This document shows positions 1-5,644 of a DNA stretch of 6,902 nucleotides, piece by piece. This DNA comes from an uncultured Acidobacteriota bacterium (GTDB taxonomy: Bacteria > Acidobacteriota > Blastocatellia > Pyrinomonadales > Pyrinomonadaceae): assembly GCA_946480545.1 (NCBI GenBank), contig CAMLKY010000104.1, positions 1 through 6,902 of the forward strand, given 5' to 3'. A model generated the notes under the pieces. The model was not told the origin of the DNA. It searched no databases and saw only the letters and a program-made list of their open reading frames with translations. The position numbers and the translations under genes were made by a program. Each line of letters opens with the position of its first letter. Position 1 is the first letter of the stretch.

Positions 1-540
1 ATACTGATTGAAGTGCGCGTGGATGCCCATGTCGAGGATGTAATTGACCTCTTCGTCGAGCACGGTCTCGGGCAGCCGGAAGGCCGGGATCTGGCTGAGC
101 ATAAACCCGCCGCCCTTGTACTGTTCGTCAAAGAGATGGATCTCGTAACCGAGCGGTGCGAGATCGCGTGCAACAGTCAGCGACGCGGGGCCGGCCCCGA
201 TCAGTGCGACCTTCTTGCCGTTTGGAGCGAACGGCGCTTTCGGCATCAGCGACCTGACCTCGCCTTTGTTGTCAGCAGCGACGCGCTTCAAACGGCAGAT
301 CGCGACGGGTTCTTCTTCGACGCGCCCGCGGCGGCACGCCGGCTCGCACGGCCGATCGCACGTACGGCCAAGGATGCCGGGAAACACATTCGAATCCCAG
401 TTGATCATGTATGCCTCGGTGTATCGTCCCTCAGCGATCAAGCGAATGTACTCTGGTACGGGCGTGTGAGCGGGACACGCCCACTGGCAATCCACTACCT
501 TGTGGAAATATTCCGGATCGTTGATGTTGGTCGGTCGCAC
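1..540 (-). CDS. GltD-like FAD/Fe-S NAD(P)H oxidoreductase, N-terminal part (3' end beyond window)
   Basis: Only the first 180 residues are present; the gene runs off the left edge. Reading from a GTG at 538-540, the protein opens with a Fer4_20-type Fe-S domain. Cysteines at about residues 18 and 22 (DCQWACPAH) and at 61, 65 and 69 (TCDRPCEPAC), plus Cys82, are the likely ligands. A Rossmann-type FAD-binding segment follows at 111-139: GAGPAS at 115-120 and an acidic residue ending the second strand (FDE, 137-139). This order is that of glutamate synthase small subunit and its relatives (COG0493: GltD, NfnB/SudA, DsrL), which pass electrons between NAD(P)H and a partner flavoenzyme or ferredoxin in the cytoplasm. 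The partner gene is not visible, so the substrate cannot be fixed. The GTG is chosen because AAGAAGGT lies about 7 nt upstream, the frame is closed by TGA a few codons earlier, and no ATG is available. Family call is confident; specific function is not. Confidence 0.9.
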   Translation of the reverse strand, partial: MRPTNINDPEYFHKVVDCQWACPAHTPVPEYIRLIAEGRYTEAYMINWDSNVFPGILGRTCDRPCEPACRRGRVEEEPVAICRLKRVAADNKGEVRSLMPKAPFAPNGKKVALIGAGPASLTVARDLAPLGYEIHLFDEQYKGGGFMLSQIPAFRLPETVLDEEVNYILDMGIHAHFNQY

Positions 541-588
541 TAGGGTTACCTTCTTGATCGCTCGATGGCAATTTATCGCGTCTCAAGA

Positions 589-617
589 AAAATAATACTT
601 TCCGCGGGTAACTTCAA
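589..617 (-). promoter_or_regulatory. Possible sigma70-like promoter for the GltD-like gene
   Basis: On the minus strand TTGAAG (612-617) and TATTTT (589-594) are separated by 17 nt, each matching 4 of 6 consensus bases. It lies about 50 bp upstream of the GTG at 540, in the 99-bp gap after the TonB-repeat gene. I see no terminator hairpin in this gap, so read-through from the upstream operon is also possible. Weak evidence. Confidence 0.3.
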
Positions 618-639
618 TAAGCTGGGTCATACGGCGGTG

Positions 640-1308
640 CTAACGCACAAAGTTATAGGTAATAACCGATGAAACTTTCACCGGCCGTCCACTCAACAGC
701 GCCGGTCTGAACTTTGCTTCGCAGGAAGCCGAGACGGATACAGCCCTGAGGAGGGGATGCCCGTTTATTGCCCGGGCCGAAAAAACGGATCCTGTCTCAT
801 CTATCAACACCTGAATCTCTACAGACCCAGATGCGCGGACCGCTCTTGCCGCAGGGGGATAAGTGGGCTGAGGAAGCGAGATGGATTGGATATTGTGTAG
901 GTTATAGACCTCAGCGACATTCGACTTTAGTGGCGCCTTACCGCCATGGATCGGAAACAAGAAGATGACTACCCCTTTGCCGGCTTCGGGCTGGCCACTG
1001 GATATTGCTGGTTTAAATTTTGCCTTTAAGGCCGCAGCGCGCGCTGCAGTACGAGCCATCACGACGTCGGCCCTGGTTACCTGAACACAGATATCTCCGG
1101 GACCGCTGACCGTTGTAACCTCCGTAACCCTACCACTGGCGTCGACGTTGACTCCAACCCGAAGTTCGCCCGAGAGATCTGTTACTGCTCGTGGGAGCTT
1201 GAGAGCCGGTGTACGAATCAATTCAGGTTCGAGATATCCATCGGTTTGGGCGCGCGTAACCACCGCCATCAAGATGATCATCGTCGAAACTAGAGCGAGA
1301 CGCTTCAT
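640..1308 (-). CDS. Secreted protein with two TonB C-terminal-like repeats (third gene of operon)
   Basis: The protein has 222 residues. A signal peptide covers about residues 1-20 (MKR, hydrophobic core, then TRA before Q21). Two TonB C-terminal-like (PF03544-type) repeats follow. Repeat 1 spans about 37-121 (GELRVGVNVDASGRVTEV ... KAKFKPAI). Repeat 2 spans about 143-222, with the typical YPPAARAVRASG, VLIDETGSV, GHPLLR, CEAKF.PALLSG and VITYNF blocks. It lacks the N-terminal membrane anchor and proline-rich spanner of true TonB, so energy transduction is unlikely; a periplasmic or surface role is inferred. Cys74 and Cys196 could form a disulfide. The ATG at 1308 overlaps the stop of the upstream SnoaL-like gene (ATGA), with GAAGAAG about 10 nt upstream, indicating translational coupling. 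A TTG-started extension to 1359 would bury the signal peptide and is rejected. Exact role unknown. Confidence 0.85.
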   Translation of the reverse strand: MKRLALVSTMIILMAVVTRAQTDGYLEPELIRTPALKLPRAVTDLSGELRVGVNVDASGRVTEVTTVSGPGDICVQVTRADVVMARTAARAAALKAKFKPAISSGQPEAGKGVVIFLFPIHGGKAPLKSNVAEVYNLHNIQSISLPQPTYPPAARAVRASGSVEIQVLIDETGSVFSARAINGHPLLRAVSVSASCEAKFRPALLSGRPVKVSSVITYNFVR

Positions 1309-1889
1309 ACGCTTGGAGCTTCTTCGCCGGTTATCGGCCGTCGCCGGCGTCGGAACCAAAGAACGCCCAAAACTATCAAGGTCACCAAAAAAGGAATCAA
1401 CCCGACGACCAATCCTTTCACGAAAATAAAATTCGCTTGCCCGGTATCGATATCATGTCGGTGGTTCCAGACTTCTACGATCTTTCCGTCTCGGATCCGA
1501 AACACGTTGATGATGGGAATATGTTCGTCGCCGCTGATGATCCTCATCCACCACACGTTTGGTTTGAAATACCATTGCCACCTGGTCGCGACCAGGTCGC
1601 CTTCGGCGATCTGGTAATCGATCGTGCCGGTCATCGTCCCGCGCTCCCAGAAAAACTGTGCGATCTTCTTTTGCTCATCGGCGGGCTCCATCGAATTCTT
1701 TCGATCACCGGTGTCGTGAGCGATGTAGGTCGGAGCGACGAGCTCGTCGACGGCAGCCGGGTTGTTCTTGAACCAAACTTCTTCGTAGAACCGTCGAGCG
1801 AGTGCCTTGTTTTGTTCCTCGATCTCACCGGCATACGCGTTCGCCGATCCGACGACGCATAGGATCATTACGAGTAAAGTTCTTTTCAT
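1305..1889 (-). CDS. Secreted SnoaL-like domain protein with C-terminal membrane anchor
   Basis: The protein has 194 residues. A signal peptide covers about 1-20 (MKRTLLVMIL core, cleavage near ANAYA/G). A SnoaL-like (NTF2-fold) domain spans about 22-150: NKALARRFYEEVW (28-39), NPAAVDELVAP (43-53), GDLVATRWQW (97-106), INVFRIRDGKIVEVWNHRHD (127-146). A single membrane helix at about 157-178 is followed by FRRRRR and a short polar tail, predicting a type I topology with the domain outside the cytoplasmic membrane. Members of this superfamily act as polyketide cyclases, as ester-cyclase-like enzymes or as simple ligand-binding folds; I cannot assign a substrate or catalytic residues here. Most SnoaL-like proteins are soluble, so the exported, anchored form is unusual. 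The start at 1889 has AGAAGG 5 nt upstream, overlapping the stop codon of the preceding gene. The stop overlaps the next ATG. It is the middle gene of the operon. Confidence 0.85.
   Translation of the reverse strand: MKRTLLVMILCVVGSANAYAGEIEEQNKALARRFYEEVWFKNNPAAVDELVAPTYIAHDTGDRKNSMEPADEQKKIAQFFWERGTMTGTIDYQIAEGDLVATRWQWYFKPNVWWMRIISGDEHIPIINVFRIRDGKIVEVWNHRHDIDTGQANFIFVKGLVVGLIPFLVTLIVLGVLWFRRRRRPITGEEAPSV
1580..1597. repeat. Perfect 18-bp palindrome inside the SnoaL-like gene
   Basis: ACCTGGTCG at 1580-1588 is followed directly by its exact reverse complement at 1589-1597. It lies in the codons for the GDLVATR segment of the SnoaL-like domain. No flanking symmetry or loop is present, so this is a two-fold symmetric site rather than a hairpin terminator. 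It may simply be coincidence of codon choice. Confidence 0.6.
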
Positions 1890-1898
1890 AGTTGCCTT

Positions 1899-2582
1899 CT
1901 ACCGCGCAGTCACGCCCCAGCGGGAATAATCGTAGTGGATAACGCCCGTAATCTTCATCGCTTTCCCTTCGACGGTCGGCGGAGGAAACTTCGCTTCGCA
2001 AGCCGCCCGACGTGATGGCACATGCAGTGCCGGGTGACCCCGGATCGCGCCGGCCGCGATCACGTCGCCGGATTCATCTATAAGAACCCGAACCGTCGCA
2101 GTGCCCGGGATGCCGACGTACATCGGTTTCGGAAGCTGTGTCGCCCGGGCTTGGAGCGTTCCTACATCGACAACCCATTTAGTCTTCGCGTTCGTCTTTC
2201 CCTGCATGGCTTCCCGATAGGCAATACCAAGCGCGAAATCGAGGGTGGCACGACTGTCGATAGGCTTTCCACCCTTCGTCGCCGGGGAGAATTTCGAGGC
2301 GAGGATGTTCGCTTCGACTGCATCGCGCACCTCCTTGATCACCGCACCGGGAGATGAGTCGCACGGCCAGATCGGGCCAGCGATCACATCCACATCGCTA
2401 ACGTTTCCCAGCTTATCGACCTTGAATGACACCGTCAGCGAGCCATCGATACCCGCCGCCACCGCCCGCTCGGAAAGTCTGAATTCGGGTCCGGAGACAA
2501 ACTCGATCCCGTGATCCTGCGACAGCACCGCCGACTTCAGCGCGAGCACGATCAGGAAAATGGTAATGACGCGACAGCTCAT
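1899..2582 (-). CDS. Secreted protein with two TonB C-terminal-like repeats (first gene of operon)
   Basis: The protein has 227 residues and is a divergent paralogue of the 640-1308 gene. A signal peptide covers about 1-21 (MSCRVITIFLIVLAL core, VLS/Q cleavage). Repeat 1 spans about 35-118 (GSLTVSFKVDKLGNVSDV ... ASKFSPATKGGKPI). Repeat 2 spans about 143-220 (VRVLIDESGDVIAAGA, GHPAL, ACEAKFPPP, VIHYDYS). Cys74 and Cys195 sit at the same two places as Cys74 and Cys196 of the partner. As in that protein there is no proline-rich spanner, so a TonB energy-transducing role is not supported. The ATG at 2582 is chosen because it places a clean signal peptide at the N-terminus; a GTG at 2615 in frame would add 11 residues before it. 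No strong Shine-Dalgarno sequence is visible at either start. The next gene begins 9 nt after the stop at 1899, so the genes are co-transcribed. Function beyond the fold is unknown. Confidence 0.83.
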   Translation of the reverse strand: MSCRVITIFLIVLALKSAVLSQDHGIEFVSGPEFRLSERAVAAGIDGSLTVSFKVDKLGNVSDVDVIAGPIWPCDSSPGAVIKEVRDAVEANILASKFSPATKGGKPIDSRATLDFALGIAYREAMQGKTNAKTKWVVDVGTLQARATQLPKPMYVGIPGTATVRVLIDESGDVIAAGAIRGHPALHVPSRRAACEAKFPPPTVEGKAMKITGVIHYDYSRWGVTAR

Positions 2583-2594
2583 TTTGATCGAGTT

Positions 2595-2627
2595 TAGCAC
2601 AGGGACAACATGCACGGCGCTGTGCTA
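2595..2627. promoter_or_regulatory. Perfect 8-bp inverted repeat in divergent intergenic region (possible operator)
   Basis: TAGCACAG (2595-2602) and CTGTGCTA (2620-2627) are exact reverse complements separated by 17 nt. They lie in the 62-bp gap between the minus-strand TonB/SnoaL operon (start 2582) and the plus-strand membrane protein gene (start 2645). The half-site centres are 25 bp apart, so a dimeric regulator controlling both genes is possible. There is no U-tract to make it a terminator, and I see no confident -35/-10 pair on either strand here. Confidence 0.4.
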
Positions 2628-2644
2628 CTTTATGGCTTTGTCAT

Positions 2645-4543
2645 ATGAAGCTTCGCTGGCGCTTCGGCGTTGTCGCCGCAATTTTCCTTTCAGTTTATTG
2701 CCTCTACCCGCAGTTGAAGATGTTCTACCTGCGCGGGTCTGAGTGGAATGGGCATTATGCGTATAACGACATCGACGAGGTGGCGTATGCCGCGTACGTT
2801 CGAGCTTTGATCGACGGGCGTCCGCGGAAGAACGATCCGTACTCGGGCCGAGACGAATCGCTCGCGACCCCGCAGCAGGAATCCCTCTTTTCGATACAAT
2901 TCGCTGCACCCTACACCGTCGCGCTCCCGGCGCGGATATTTGGGATCGGAACGCCGTGGGCAATGACGCTTTCGGGCGCGTTCGCCGGATTCATAGCCGC
3001 CCTCGCCGCGTTCTGGTTGATCGCCCGACTTACGGCAAGCAATTGGTTCGGTATGGCAGGTTCGCTGGTCGTATTCGCCGGCGGAGCTCTGGCTGCAGGT
3101 GAAGGCGCGATGCCGGAGATATTTTTCGACGGATTCTCTTATCCCTATTTTCCAGGCTTCCGCCGATATATCCCGGCGATGGCGACGGCCGCAGTGTTCG
3201 TTCTGTTTGCGGTTGTGTGGATGATCCTGGGAAACGCGGAACGCGGAACGCGTAATGCGGAATCCGAACCGGATGGGACCGCAGGTTTCTCATCGGAACG
3301 CAGCGAAACGAATTCCGCGTTCCGCGTGCTGCGTTCCGCATTACCGATAGCGGCGATCATTTGCTTCGCCTACACCGTCTTCTCGTACTTCTACATCTGG
3401 ACGACCGCGGCGGCGTGGCTTGGATGCCTGTTTCTGATATGGCTTATCTTCAGACCCTCCGGTTTCCGGCAGGATCTGCGGACCCTGACGGTCGTGGGTT
3501 TAGGGTGCGTGCTTGCGTTGTTGCCGTACGCCTGGCTGCTCTCGAAGCGGTCGGACACGATGGATCACGTCCAACTGCTTGTCTACACGCGGATGCCGGA
3601 TCTGTGGCGAATGCCGGAATACATCAGCGTGGCGTGCATCATTCTTATTGCTGTCGGAGTTGCGACAAAGGCGATGGCACTTCGCGAGCCGGCAACGCTT
3701 TTCGTTATCTCGCTGGCGATCGTACCGCTGGTTATTTTCAACCAACAGGTGATCACCGGGCGTGAGCTGCAGCCTATCCACTACCAGGTTTTTATCGGTA
3801 ACTATGTCGCGGCGTTGGCTCTGGTGCTCGCGGTAGGTCTTCTCGTCCGACGGAGTTTGGCCGAGGGAACTCTTCTGGCGAAGGTCGCATGCGTGATGCT
3901 TACCGTCGGCGCGGGCGTGTGGGGATTTGTCGAGTGTCATTACACCGTCCGCGTCCTCGATGACGCAAACGTCGAACGTGACCTCGCTCTTCCGGTTGCC
4001 AAGCGCCTTGAGCAGCTCGCCGCCGAGGATTCCGACCCACACCGGACGACCATTCTCGCCTACGACATGATCATGTCCGACGACCTTCCGAGCGTCGCCC
4101 CGCAAAATGTTTTATGGGCACGGCATCAGCATGTCTTTGCCGGAATGTCCTGGGACGAGAACAAGGAGCGCTACTACCAGTACCTCTATTACAACAATGT
4201 CGATCCGCGCGGGCTTGAGCATTTACTTAGGAACGACTTCGTGTCGAAGATCGCACTTTTCGGGTGGGGCCGGCACACGGACCGCCTGAGCAGTGAGGCG
4301 AAGCCCCTCACCTACGGAGAGGTCGCGGAAGAGGTCCGCAACTACGCGATCTACAGGGCGCTCTTCGACGCCGTTAAGGCCTCGGATCCGATGCTCTCTT
4401 ACGTGGTGGTAAATAATAATCGCGAGACCGATCTTACGAACCTTGATCGATGGTATGAACGGGATGCGGGTGAGGTGATAGGGAAATACACTCTCTATCG
4501 AGTAAGGCTGCGTACTCGCGAACCTGCCGAAGACTCCAATTAA
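2645..4543 (+). CDS. Polytopic membrane protein, GT-C glycosyltransferase-like, with in-frame palindromic insert
   Basis: The protein has 632 residues. About eleven hydrophobic segments are visible: 7-23, 103-128, 133-152, 176-195, 235-255, 256-270, 278-300, 326-343, 351-368, 383-402 and 410-430. A hydrophilic C-terminal domain of about 200 residues follows (431-632). Positive-inside loops (RPSGFRQDLR, TKAMALRE, VRRSL) put the N-terminus inside and the C-terminal domain outside. The first outer loop contains NDIDEVAYAAYVRALIDGRP (41-60), an acidic motif placed like the DxD/DE motif of GT-C glycosyltransferases. This suggests, but does not prove, transfer of sugars from polyprenyl-phosphate donors outside the membrane. 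Residues 196-234 are a polar insert encoded by an imperfect DNA palindrome, in a predicted cytoplasmic loop. The ATG at 2645 is kept because it begins the first membrane helix; no good Shine-Dalgarno sequence precedes it. No cell-envelope partner gene lies beside it, so the substrate is unknown. Confidence 0.8.
   Translation: MKLRWRFGVVAAIFLSVYCLYPQLKMFYLRGSEWNGHYAYNDIDEVAYAAYVRALIDGRPRKNDPYSGRDESLATPQQESLFSIQFAAPYTVALPARIFGIGTPWAMTLSGAFAGFIAALAAFWLIARLTASNWFGMAGSLVVFAGGALAAGEGAMPEIFFDGFSYPYFPGFRRYIPAMATAAVFVLFAVVWMILGNAERGTRNAESEPDGTAGFSSERSETNSAFRVLRSALPIAAIICFAYTVFSYFYIWTTAAAWLGCLFLIWLIFRPSGFRQDLRTLTVVGLGCVLALLPYAWLLSKRSDTMDHVQLLVYTRMPDLWRMPEYISVACIILIAVGVATKAMALREPATLFVISLAIVPLVIFNQQVITGRELQPIHYQVFIGNYVAALALVLAVGLLVRRSLAEGTLLAKVACVMLTVGAGVWGFVECHYTVRVLDDANVERDLALPVAKRLEQLAAEDSDPHRTTILAYDMIMSDDLPSVAPQNVLWARHQHVFAGMSWDENKERYYQYLYYNNVDPRGLEHLLRNDFVSKIALFGWGRHTDRLSSEAKPLTYGEVAEEVRNYAIYRALFDAVKASDPMLSYVVVNNNRETDLTNLDRWYERDAGEVIGKYTLYRVRLRTREPAEDSN
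3236..3339. repeat. Imperfect palindromic element inserted in frame in the membrane-protein gene
   Basis: Arms 3236-3263 and 3312-3339 are inverted copies matching at 24 of 28 positions, around a 48-nt loop. The loop holds a smaller stem (3272-3278 with 3288-3294, seven pairs including one G-T). The arms are built from reiterated GCGGAAC / GTTCCGC units. The disturbed stretch, about 3230-3346, is 117 nt or 39 codons. It stays open on both strands and encodes near-identical peptides either way: GNAERGTRNAE ... SAFRVLRSALP forward and GNAERSTRNAE ... SALRVPRSAFP in reverse. This is the behaviour expected of a REP- or RPE-like palindromic repeat that can insert into genes without breaking them. 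I see no second copy in this window, so repeat status is inferred. Confidence 0.7.
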
Positions 4544-4555
4544 AGACAAAAAAGA

Positions 4556-4577
4556 GCCGCTTCGGAACCGAAGCGGC
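4556..4577 (-). terminator. Strong rho-independent terminator for the small minus-strand gene
   Basis: GCCGCTTCGG and CCGAAGCGGC form a perfect 10-bp stem with a two-base turn (8 bp with a six-base loop). Read on the minus strand it is followed by TCTTTTTTG, a good U-tract. It lies 31 nt after the stop of the minus-strand gene at 4609. It may also block plus-strand read-through from the membrane-protein gene ending at 4543, although the plus side lacks a U-tract. Confidence 0.85.
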
Positions 4578-4608
4578 GATATGTATTGCTGTAGATATAA
4601 ATACTTCC

Positions 4609-4847
4609 TTAAGCGGCTAATAGATCATTTGACGTTTCCGCGAAAACTCGCCTGCCGTTCAAAGCATCGTCAATGATCTCGCGGACTGCCGAAGCGTCCG
4701 GATTAACTTCCATTCGTGCACACGCACGAAGATGCCGGATGATACCCTGCGTAGCGATCTCCATAGCGTCGCCCGCCAATTTCGAGTACCGGCGTGATCG
4801 ATCTGCAAGATCCTGTCCTGCAATGTCATGAGTTTAGCTGCTGCCAC
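4609..4847 (-). CDS. Small hypothetical protein gene with an apparent one-nucleotide frame break near its start
   Basis: A strong Shine-Dalgarno sequence (AAGGAGAG) stands 6-8 nt before a GTG at 4847, which reads VAAAKLM. Continuing in that frame gives an Arg/Trp-rich stretch with no protein-like character, closing at 4659. From position 4827 the -1 frame is open for 72 residues to TAA at 4609-4611. It looks like a real protein: DIAGQDLADRSRR, KLAGDAMEIATQGIIRHLRA, NPDASAVREIIDDALNGRR, VFAETSNDLLAA. Adding one G at ATGAC (4825-4829, making ATGGAC) would join the two parts into a 79-residue protein, VAAAKLM-DIAGQ.... So this is either a one-base deletion (real or an assembly error), a translational frameshift, or a start inside the second frame (TTG 4779 or ATG 4764, both with poor ribosome sites). 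The terminator just downstream supports a transcribed gene. The predicted protein is mostly helical; I recognise no family. Confidence 0.5.
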
Positions 4848-5137
4848 TTTTTACTCTCCTTCTCGAAAAATTACCCCTTATTTAAACTCTCGGCTGGAAA
4901 CGACCGAATCCCCGGAAACTGCGGTAAAACCTACACATTCCCCGATGATATTTAGTTGAAAAAAGCGATTTCAACGTTGCAAAAAATGAGGGACTCTGAA
5001 CGCTAACCAACTTTGTAATGGGATTTTAACAAAAGAGTCACAGAATGTCACTAAATTTTTTTGAAGCGTTCTAAATTAGATCGGCCGGCACCTTTTTCAG
5101 GTCACCGGCCGAAGCAGATACGTCATTTTGTCGGCTG
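4848..5137. other. 290-bp non-coding region with AT-rich tandem/inverted repeat, likely 5' region of the small gene
   Basis: No convincing ORF lies here. The stretch 4940-5075 is AT-rich. GTTGAAA (4955-4961) and TTTCAAC (4969-4975) form a perfect 7-bp inverted repeat with a 7-nt loop. The 14-mer at 4955-4968 is repeated imperfectly at 4976-4989 (11 of 14), 21 bp away, about two helical turns. CAACGTTG at 4972-4979 is a palindrome. These could be regulator-binding sites for the small minus-strand gene. I found no confident -35/-10 pair and no recognisable riboswitch. Confidence 0.4.
5081..5112 (-). terminator. Probable terminator hairpin after the HU gene
   Basis: TCGGCCGG (5081-5088) pairs perfectly with CCGGCCGA (5105-5112). 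The stem can extend through ACC/GGT past a small bulge. It starts 26 nt after the HU stop codon. On the minus strand the following bases are TCTAATTTAG, so the U-tract is weak; it may be a less efficient terminator or an mRNA 3' stabiliser. Confidence 0.55.
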
Positions 5138-5422
5138 TTATTTTCCGACGGCATCTTTCATCGCTTTGCCGAGGCGGAATTTGACAGTAGTTTTCGCAGG
5201 AATGTTGATAATAGCACCGGTTGCCGGATTCCGTCCCTCGCGAGCCTTGCGGGTGGTCTTAACAAGCTTTCCAAAGCCGGGAAGCGTGAATTCACCATTC
5301 TTCTTGACCTCGCTCACCGCGAGTTCGGCAATTGTGTCGAAGAGTCCTTTGACCTCCGCCTTCTTGAGTCCCGACGAGTCCGCCAACGAATTGACAATCT
5401 CCGATTGAGTCATACGAGCCAT
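5138..5422 (-). CDS. hup: HU-family nucleoid DNA-binding protein
   Basis: The protein has 94 residues, the usual length of HU/IHF (about 90-100). The N-terminal helical dimerisation part is MTQSEIVNSLADSSGLKKAEV (4-24). The family signature follows at 49-77: GFGKLVKTTRKA, REGRNPATGAIINIPAK. The intercalating Arg-Asn-Pro of the DNA-binding arm lies at 64-66, and the C-terminal helix is KFRLGKAMKDAV. HU homodimers bind and bend DNA without strong sequence preference and compact the nucleoid. HU rather than IHF is favoured because there is one standalone gene with a canonical HU arm, but IHF-like members cannot be excluded. The ATG at 5422 is preceded by GGAGG with 11 nt spacing. The gene lies 110 nt downstream of tRNA-Pro with no clear terminator between, so read-through from the tRNA promoter is possible. 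Confidence 0.96.
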   Translation of the reverse strand: MARMTQSEIVNSLADSSGLKKAEVKGLFDTIAELAVSEVKKNGEFTLPGFGKLVKTTRKAREGRNPATGAIINIPAKTTVKFRLGKAMKDAVGK

Positions 5423-5532
5423 AGTTTACTTAACCTCCAGAGTGATTGTGATGATAAATCTTCTACGTGAACTGAGTTGTCTGCAAGAAACAGCAGCAGA
5501 GGGAAATGATCCGCTTGAACAAGCCCGCCTTA

Positions 5533-5609
5533 TGGTCGGGGCGGCAAGATTCGAACTTGCGGCCTCACGGTCCCAAACCGTGCGCACTACCAGGCTGTGC
5601 TACGCCCCG
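5533..5609 (-). tRNA. tRNA-Pro (anticodon TGG)
   Basis: A 77-nt minus-strand cloverleaf. Acceptor arms CGGGGCG and CGCCCCG pair fully, with the C1-G72 pair typical of bacterial tRNA-Pro. The anticodon arm is CACGG, loop TTTGGGA, CCGTG, giving anticodon TGG. The T-loop is TTCGAAT. The discriminator is A (5536) and the 3' CCA is encoded (5533-5535). It reads CCA and, by wobble, other proline codons. Confidence 0.97.
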
Positions 5610-5644
5610 CTACGTTTCAACTAGGAAACGATTTCAAGTGTCGA

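Noticed and set aside
13..543. 176-residue plus-strand open frame at the left edge
   Set aside because: It is the shadow of the GltD-like gene on the opposite strand, which has clear Fe-S and FAD motifs.
1306..1359. TTG-started N-terminal extension of the third operon gene
   Set aside because: It would place 17 polar residues before a clear signal peptide. The ATG at 1308 has ATGA coupling to the upstream gene.
3236..3339. The palindrome as a terminator or an insertion sequence
   Set aside because: It lies within an intact coding frame, has no U-tract, and is too short to encode a transposase. No target-site duplication could be identified.
3030..3360. Two minus-strand open frames across the palindromic element
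   Set aside because: They lie inside the membrane-protein gene and are open because the element's arms are open on both strands. No start site or independent evidence supports them as genes.
4659..4847. 62-residue minus-strand frame starting at the GTG at 4847
   Set aside because: Only its first few codons look genuine. After 4827 it is Arg/Trp-rich and lacks protein-like character, whereas the -1 frame reads as a plausible protein to 4609.
4824..4847. Programmed -1 ribosomal frameshift site
   Set aside because: No X XXY YYZ slippery heptamer in the zero frame and no obvious downstream stem were seen, so a one-base deletion is the simpler explanation.
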